NCBI RefSeq assembly: GCF_035083965.1
Contig: NC_089738.1
Location: forward strand, 10,690,734-10,754,733
DNA: 64,000 nt
Direction of reading: 5' to 3'
Source of the DNA: Branchiostoma lanceolatum
Lineage: Eukaryota > Chordata > Leptocardii > Amphioxiformes > Branchiostomatidae
Of this stretch, positions 61,601 through 64,000 are shown one piece after another; within the stretch, counting starts at the first letter, position 1; each line of letters opens with the position of its first letter. The notes below the pieces were generated by a model. That model saw nothing but the letters and a program-made list of their open reading frames with translations, had not been told where the DNA came from and did not search any database. Made by a program: the position numbers and the translations under genes.

Positions 61601-63729
61601 TGTAATGTACATTCACAAAAATTGAAAGAAAAGGGAATTTCAGACTGTTTTAAAATAGAGAATCCTGGTGTTGAATACTTACATCTGAGAGTGACATTAA
61701 GATCTGAAATCAAAGAAAAGGGACCATTATTTGTACTGTCTGTAAGGAAGTCAAAGTATGTTAGGAATAGCACACGTGCATATGTATAAGAGTATCATCT
61801 TAGTATCGTGAGAATGGCAAAACCAGTCATACGAAATGTGCATGAAGGTAATCGTTTTCCACATGTAAACAAAACAGAAACACTTGTCAGGCAGTTTACT
61901 CGCCTCTTCACGCTCTTCATTCACTTCCTCCACGTGGGCCATCATCTCTCGATAACGCTCGATAAATGTCTTCATCTCAACACGAACCTAAACACAGAAC
62001 AACTTTGAGAACCACATGCAGATTACGTACGTCTTGTTCAATGCATTAAATGTTAGAAGAGTAGAGCATCCAATTAGCACACATTTGTAAGTATAAGAAA
62101 ATAATCTCATTTAGTTTTTGTTACAGTTTGCGATCGTGTCTAACTGAATTCTCACCTCTCCATCATCAATACTGTCGACTTTGGCACGAAAATCATCCAG
62201 AGAATCCTGAAACAAGGAAAACAAAAACTTTTAAAACTGATCAGGAGACTATGGCCAAACAATACATAAAACAACACTTGCTGTAAATCAAGTCAAGTTA
62301 CAACTTGTCTTAGCACTGATTATTATACAAATTCAAGTAATTAAGGATATTCCCTCCTTAAGACATGAAATCTGATATTCCTTGTCCTTACATAATTGTT
62401 CTGTAAAGGTCTTTTGTTTTTTGCAAATGTTGATTACCAAATCACCTCATCATCTTCCACATAGTCAAATGCAGTCTCAAAAGTGTTCAGCGCCTGTGAG
62501 GAAAAACAACCATGTTCAACTTGTTATTGATAAAACAGGTATTTTTATCATTTATTGCTGCCTAAGGTCCCCCACATTCTCTTTCTTAGCAAAAATTACC
62601 CTTGCACATGTGTTAGGAACAAGAAGTAGATGAACTTTCATTTAAATTTTTGTTGGTATTTTGTGTGTGCTGATTAACTTGTCCTCGGTGACCTGTAGTT
62701 AGCTCATAGGGTACAAAGGCCTGTTGTTATTGCTTTTATTAAAGCTCATTCTTTCTTTTCAACTTCTTGAATCAATGCTAGTATAACCAATCAGAGATGG
62801 TAGACTTTATTCCCTTCATTTTCAGACACCGAGGAAGTGTCTGAGTCAGGGATAAGCGCCCTCTGGCAAGGCATACAGAAACTGCAACGCAGAAACGCCA
62901 GGACAAGCAGCTTTACTTCTTTGGGATAGGAACATCCACTCACCATAGACATCCTGGATGTGATGTCCCCCACCCTGGCCATAAGCCGTGCCGACTTCTT
63001 CCCCTCCACCCTACTCACAGTTAGCCAGCCCACGTCAGGGCTGACCCTCCCCCTCTGCAGAATGGGAGAGGCCGACCGGTGCCCACATGTATTACATACT
63101 CCATCCGCACCCGAAACCTGTGGAAAAGATAACGAAGTACTATCGTAAAGCAAAATTCCCTCATTCTTATGACTGTAATCTCTTGCAATCCTCATGTGTG
63201 TAATACAAGTGTCAACGATTACATATAGCTGAATGTTAAGTTTGTGTTGCGTGAGCAACCAAGTTGCGAGTGCTTTGATTTTATCCAGGATGGTTTTTGA
63301 TACTTTTTGTTGGACTATTTTAAAAGTTAGATGTAAAAGTATACAGCTTCAATAGAAATTAAACACAGAAAGTGTGAGGATTGCTAATGTTACCTCGTTG
63401 GAATCCGGTTTTGCGCTGAGACGGCGCATAACCCAGTGTCTGGAGCCACCATCTTCTAAATCGCGCGAAAATTCCTCTTGTTTCGGGTTCACTAGAACGA
63501 CCCGCCTCTGGACGAATTTTCTGCTGTTTCCCTTCCGTTTGTATCTTCGGTTGCTGAAGGACTCTGGTGATTGGTTGCTGATACGGCCCTTCTGGTTGGC
63601 TAAACGTTGTTGGCGGGCTTGTTGTTGCTGTTTTGCCGCCGGGGTATGAGGCGGTGTTTCTTCCCAAACCACACGCCCCTTAGGAGAACGGCTTTCCGCG
63701 ACTTTAACCTGTTGCGGTGCAGAAGCCAT
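43628..63729 (-). CDS. Large coiled-coil protein of unknown family (1294 aa, 35 exons)
   Basis: Exons: 63394-63729, 62944-63117, 62446-62493, 62156-62206, 61904-61987, 61683-61703, 61462-61497, 61068-61126, 60528-60632, 59885-59931, 59620-59721, 59024-59096, 58787-58817, 58426-58530, 58034-58090, 57710-57808, 56748-56804, 56227-56321, 55921-56023, 55638-55802, 55123-55305, 54421-54574, 53853-54022, 53099-53195, 52618-52699, 52223-52334, 51622-51768, 51335-51393, 50903-51077, 47492-47566, 46600-46689, 46051-46164, 45455-45617, 44587-44765 and 43628-43864. They total 3885 nt and the phase matches at every junction. The N-terminus is basic and Gln/Arg-rich (AKQQQQARQQR), followed by a CNTCGH pair of cysteines. 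The middle third is predicted coiled coil (EKLKNMNEQMMKLKQQ, LEAELQKLLTQLEEQ, NTKLTNEKLLMQERMEKTLDEVV, EIERLKAELEDLKSRQ). Then come a CSQCG pair, acidic stretches (DISDDEEIEI, EDDDDDEDD) and a basic Pro-rich C-terminus. I do not recognise the family; a cytoskeletal, centrosomal or ciliary role is only a guess from the architecture. A missed exon is possible in the 3.3-kb gap 47567-50902. Confidence 0.8.
43890..44160. repeat. Dispersed repeat, inverse partner of 34795-35045
   Basis: It reads 'gttgatgaaggttagacttccaggta', then 'caactggatatgattttgg', 'gtcagacgtttcaagtagc', 'cagtgactctgagcaag', 'tatgaattgatatgcaaat' and 'cctattgttttgatatagg'. All but the first block are the reverse complement of the GFM1-intron copy. 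It lies in the last intron of the coiled-coil gene. Confidence 0.7.
45688..45899. mobile_element. MITE with CTGTAAATG ends (copy 3)
   Basis: The left end is CTGTAAATGTAGAAATG after TA, and the right end is GCATTTACAG. Internal blocks ('tcgtggtgagctctttgccg', 'ttaaaaccatcgcaaac') are relatives of copy 1 at 22246. It lies in the intron between exons 32 and 33 of the coiled-coil gene. Confidence 0.7.
46690..47491. other. Intron with a large inverted repeat
   Basis: The intron between exons 30 and 31 of the coiled-coil gene holds a hairpin with arms at about 47254-47335 and 47382-47466. ATTAGCCTCCATA pairs with TATGGAGGCTAAT at the outer ends, and GGCTCTCTGGGCC with GGCCCAGAGAGCC inside. The arms differ by small indels. 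Open frames here are shadows of the repeat. Confidence 0.75.
48013..48092. mobile_element. 80-bp mini-MITE with TTAACCTT ends (copy 1)
   Basis: It starts TTAACCTTCTCCCTACTGC and ends with CACATGAAGTAGCC-type sequence in inverse, then AAAGGTTAA. The two halves do not pair over their whole length, but the terminal eight bases are inverted repeats. Other copies lie at 56523-56607 and 58579-58659 (opposite orientation to this one), with a truncated one at 50812-50872. Confidence 0.75.
50190..50460. repeat. Foldback region with nested inverted arms
   Basis: The outer arms are AACTCCAAGCAGACGTAGCAG near 50226 and its inverse CTGCTACATCTGCTTGGAG near 50420. Inner arms pair 'ggagatgttttgtac' with 'gtacaaaacaccagctcc'. 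Open frames on both strands mirror each other, as expected for a palindrome. It has no coding role. Confidence 0.65.
50812..50872. mobile_element. Truncated TTAACCTT mini-MITE
   Basis: It contains the right part of the family ('agcacccaacacagagttag', 'gcagcagggagaaggttaa') but its left end is missing or diverged. It lies about 30 bases downstream of the exon 29 donor. Confidence 0.6.
51839..51966. repeat. Hairpin with about 45-bp arms
   Basis: The left arm 'gcttgtttttgacatctttt', 'ggcacttttatcaggcttt' pairs with the right arm 'aaagcctgataaaagtgcc', 'aaagatgtcatgaacaagc'. The loop is about 35 bases. It lies in the intron between exons 26 and 27 of the coiled-coil gene. Confidence 0.8.
55405..55637. 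repeat. Dispersed repeat, SINE-like body
   Basis: The stretch carries 'gtcagcccctagaagcttg', 'gtaggggccatcctgg', 'gactggaaaagagtccc' and 'tcggagggggacgtaaag'. The last two blocks are typical of SINE bodies in invertebrate deuterostomes, from memory of the style and not from a search. It abuts the donor of exon 20. Confidence 0.45.
56523..56607. mobile_element. Mini-MITE with TTAACCTT ends (copy 2)
   Basis: It begins TTAACCTTTAGCACACTG, followed by 'aagtagccgattggcaccc', and ends 'ttaggcagcagtgagggag' then AAGCTTAA. It matches the copy at 58579 base for base over most of its left half. Confidence 0.75.
57128..57340. repeat. Dispersed repeat (third copy of the 22905 family)
   Basis: It contains 'gtgtcgggttcttcacagg', 'acctccatttaacatccc', 'gccagggataggtcttag', 'tttcacctgagtgaagag' and 'agtgcctttaccaagggc'. 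Order and orientation match the copies at 22905 and 42940. It lies directly upstream of the tRNA-like unit at 57440-57622. Confidence 0.6.
57440..57622 (-). mobile_element. tRNA-derived SINE with intact A and B boxes
   Basis: Read on the minus strand from 57622: GGTAGCGTGTG, then an A box (TAGTCCAGTGG, 57611-57601) and 34 bases later a B box (GGTTCGATCCC, 57567-57557). The tail continues 'cgggacgttaagccgtgg', a block common in SINE bodies. Spacing of the boxes matches a tRNA, but the 3' half of an acceptor stem is missing, so it is a SINE head and not a tRNA gene. Confidence 0.7.
58579..58659. mobile_element. Mini-MITE with TTAACCTT ends (copy 3)
   Basis: It begins TTAACCTTTAGCACACTG, has 'aagtagctgtttggcaccc' inside, and ends 'ggcagctgggagaaggttaa'. 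It is 81 bases long and sits between exons 13 and 14 of the coiled-coil gene. Confidence 0.8.
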
Positions 63730-64000
63730 AAAATCTGAAAATTAGGGGGTAAAACTACCGAAAATCATTTTCTGTGCGCAACCTTAACCGCCCGACGTGG
63801 TTGCCCTGGGCTGCTAAGCATATTTTTTGTATCGTTTGATTATGACGTCACTATGAAATATCGTCAGTTGTATCAGCGCATGCGTATAGGAAGTTAATTG
63901 AGGACAGCGGGTTGTTTACAAAAGCATACTATACAAGCACGCGAGATATGATCGACATTTATGCTTTAGACATGCTGTTACAGGGGAGTACAGGTAAAGA
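63730..64000. other. 5' flank of the coiled-coil gene
   Basis: The start codon of the minus-strand gene is at 63729, in the context AGATTTTATGG. The 270 bases beyond it should hold the 5' UTR and promoter. I see no TATA box at a sensible distance and no other gene in this stretch. Confidence 0.4.

Overview
The window looks like nuclear genomic DNA of an invertebrate chordate, most probably a lancelet (amphioxus, Branchiostoma). The reasons are spliced genes with many short GT-AG introns, chordate-like MAO and GFM1 proteins, a tandem family of coiled-coil plus H-type lectin genes, and a high density of small foldback/MITE and tRNA-derived repeats. The species is inferred from gene content and repeat style, not proven. 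Exon models were assembled by hand from reading frames, splice sites and phase continuity.

Layout. (1) 60-134: last exon of a + strand gene that enters from outside the window. (2) 2.0-18.1 kb: four tandem minus-strand units, each a coiled coil followed by an H-type lectin domain, joined by phase-1 introns. Unit 1 (2017-5074) encodes a 240-aa type II membrane protein. Unit 2 (6864-7635) lacks a resolved 5' end. Unit 3 (10320-13440) has a signal peptide and an expanded coiled coil, but its lectin exon is frameshifted by a 17-bp deletion. Unit 4 (15802-18113) is an intact 296-aa secreted form. Homologous flanks show that the units arose by segmental duplication. (3) 21.1-30.0 kb: a 15-exon + strand monoamine oxidase-like gene (621 aa) in which Gly replaces the FAD-linking Cys and which carries an extra basic C-terminal tail of about 90 aa. 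(4) 31.7-41.8 kb: a complete 20-exon minus-strand mitochondrial elongation factor G gene (GFM1, 753 aa), convergent with the MAO gene. It has a tandem array of about 11 x 118 bp copied from the 5' end of its own exon 9, a partial duplicate of exon 5, and a MITE flush against its exon 3 donor. (5) 43.6-63.7 kb: a 35-exon minus-strand gene for a 1294-aa coiled-coil protein of unrecognised family, with a 21-nt microexon and a probable GC-AG intron.

The five regions do not form a pathway. MAO and GFM1 are both mitochondrial (outer membrane and matrix translation), but there is no sign of shared regulation. The lectin cluster is a small multigene family typical of innate recognition. I see no rRNA gene, functional tRNA gene or CRISPR array. 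The most notable items are the MAO that lacks its flavin-linking cysteine, the GFM1 self-derived decoy-exon array, and the modular evolution of the lectin cluster.
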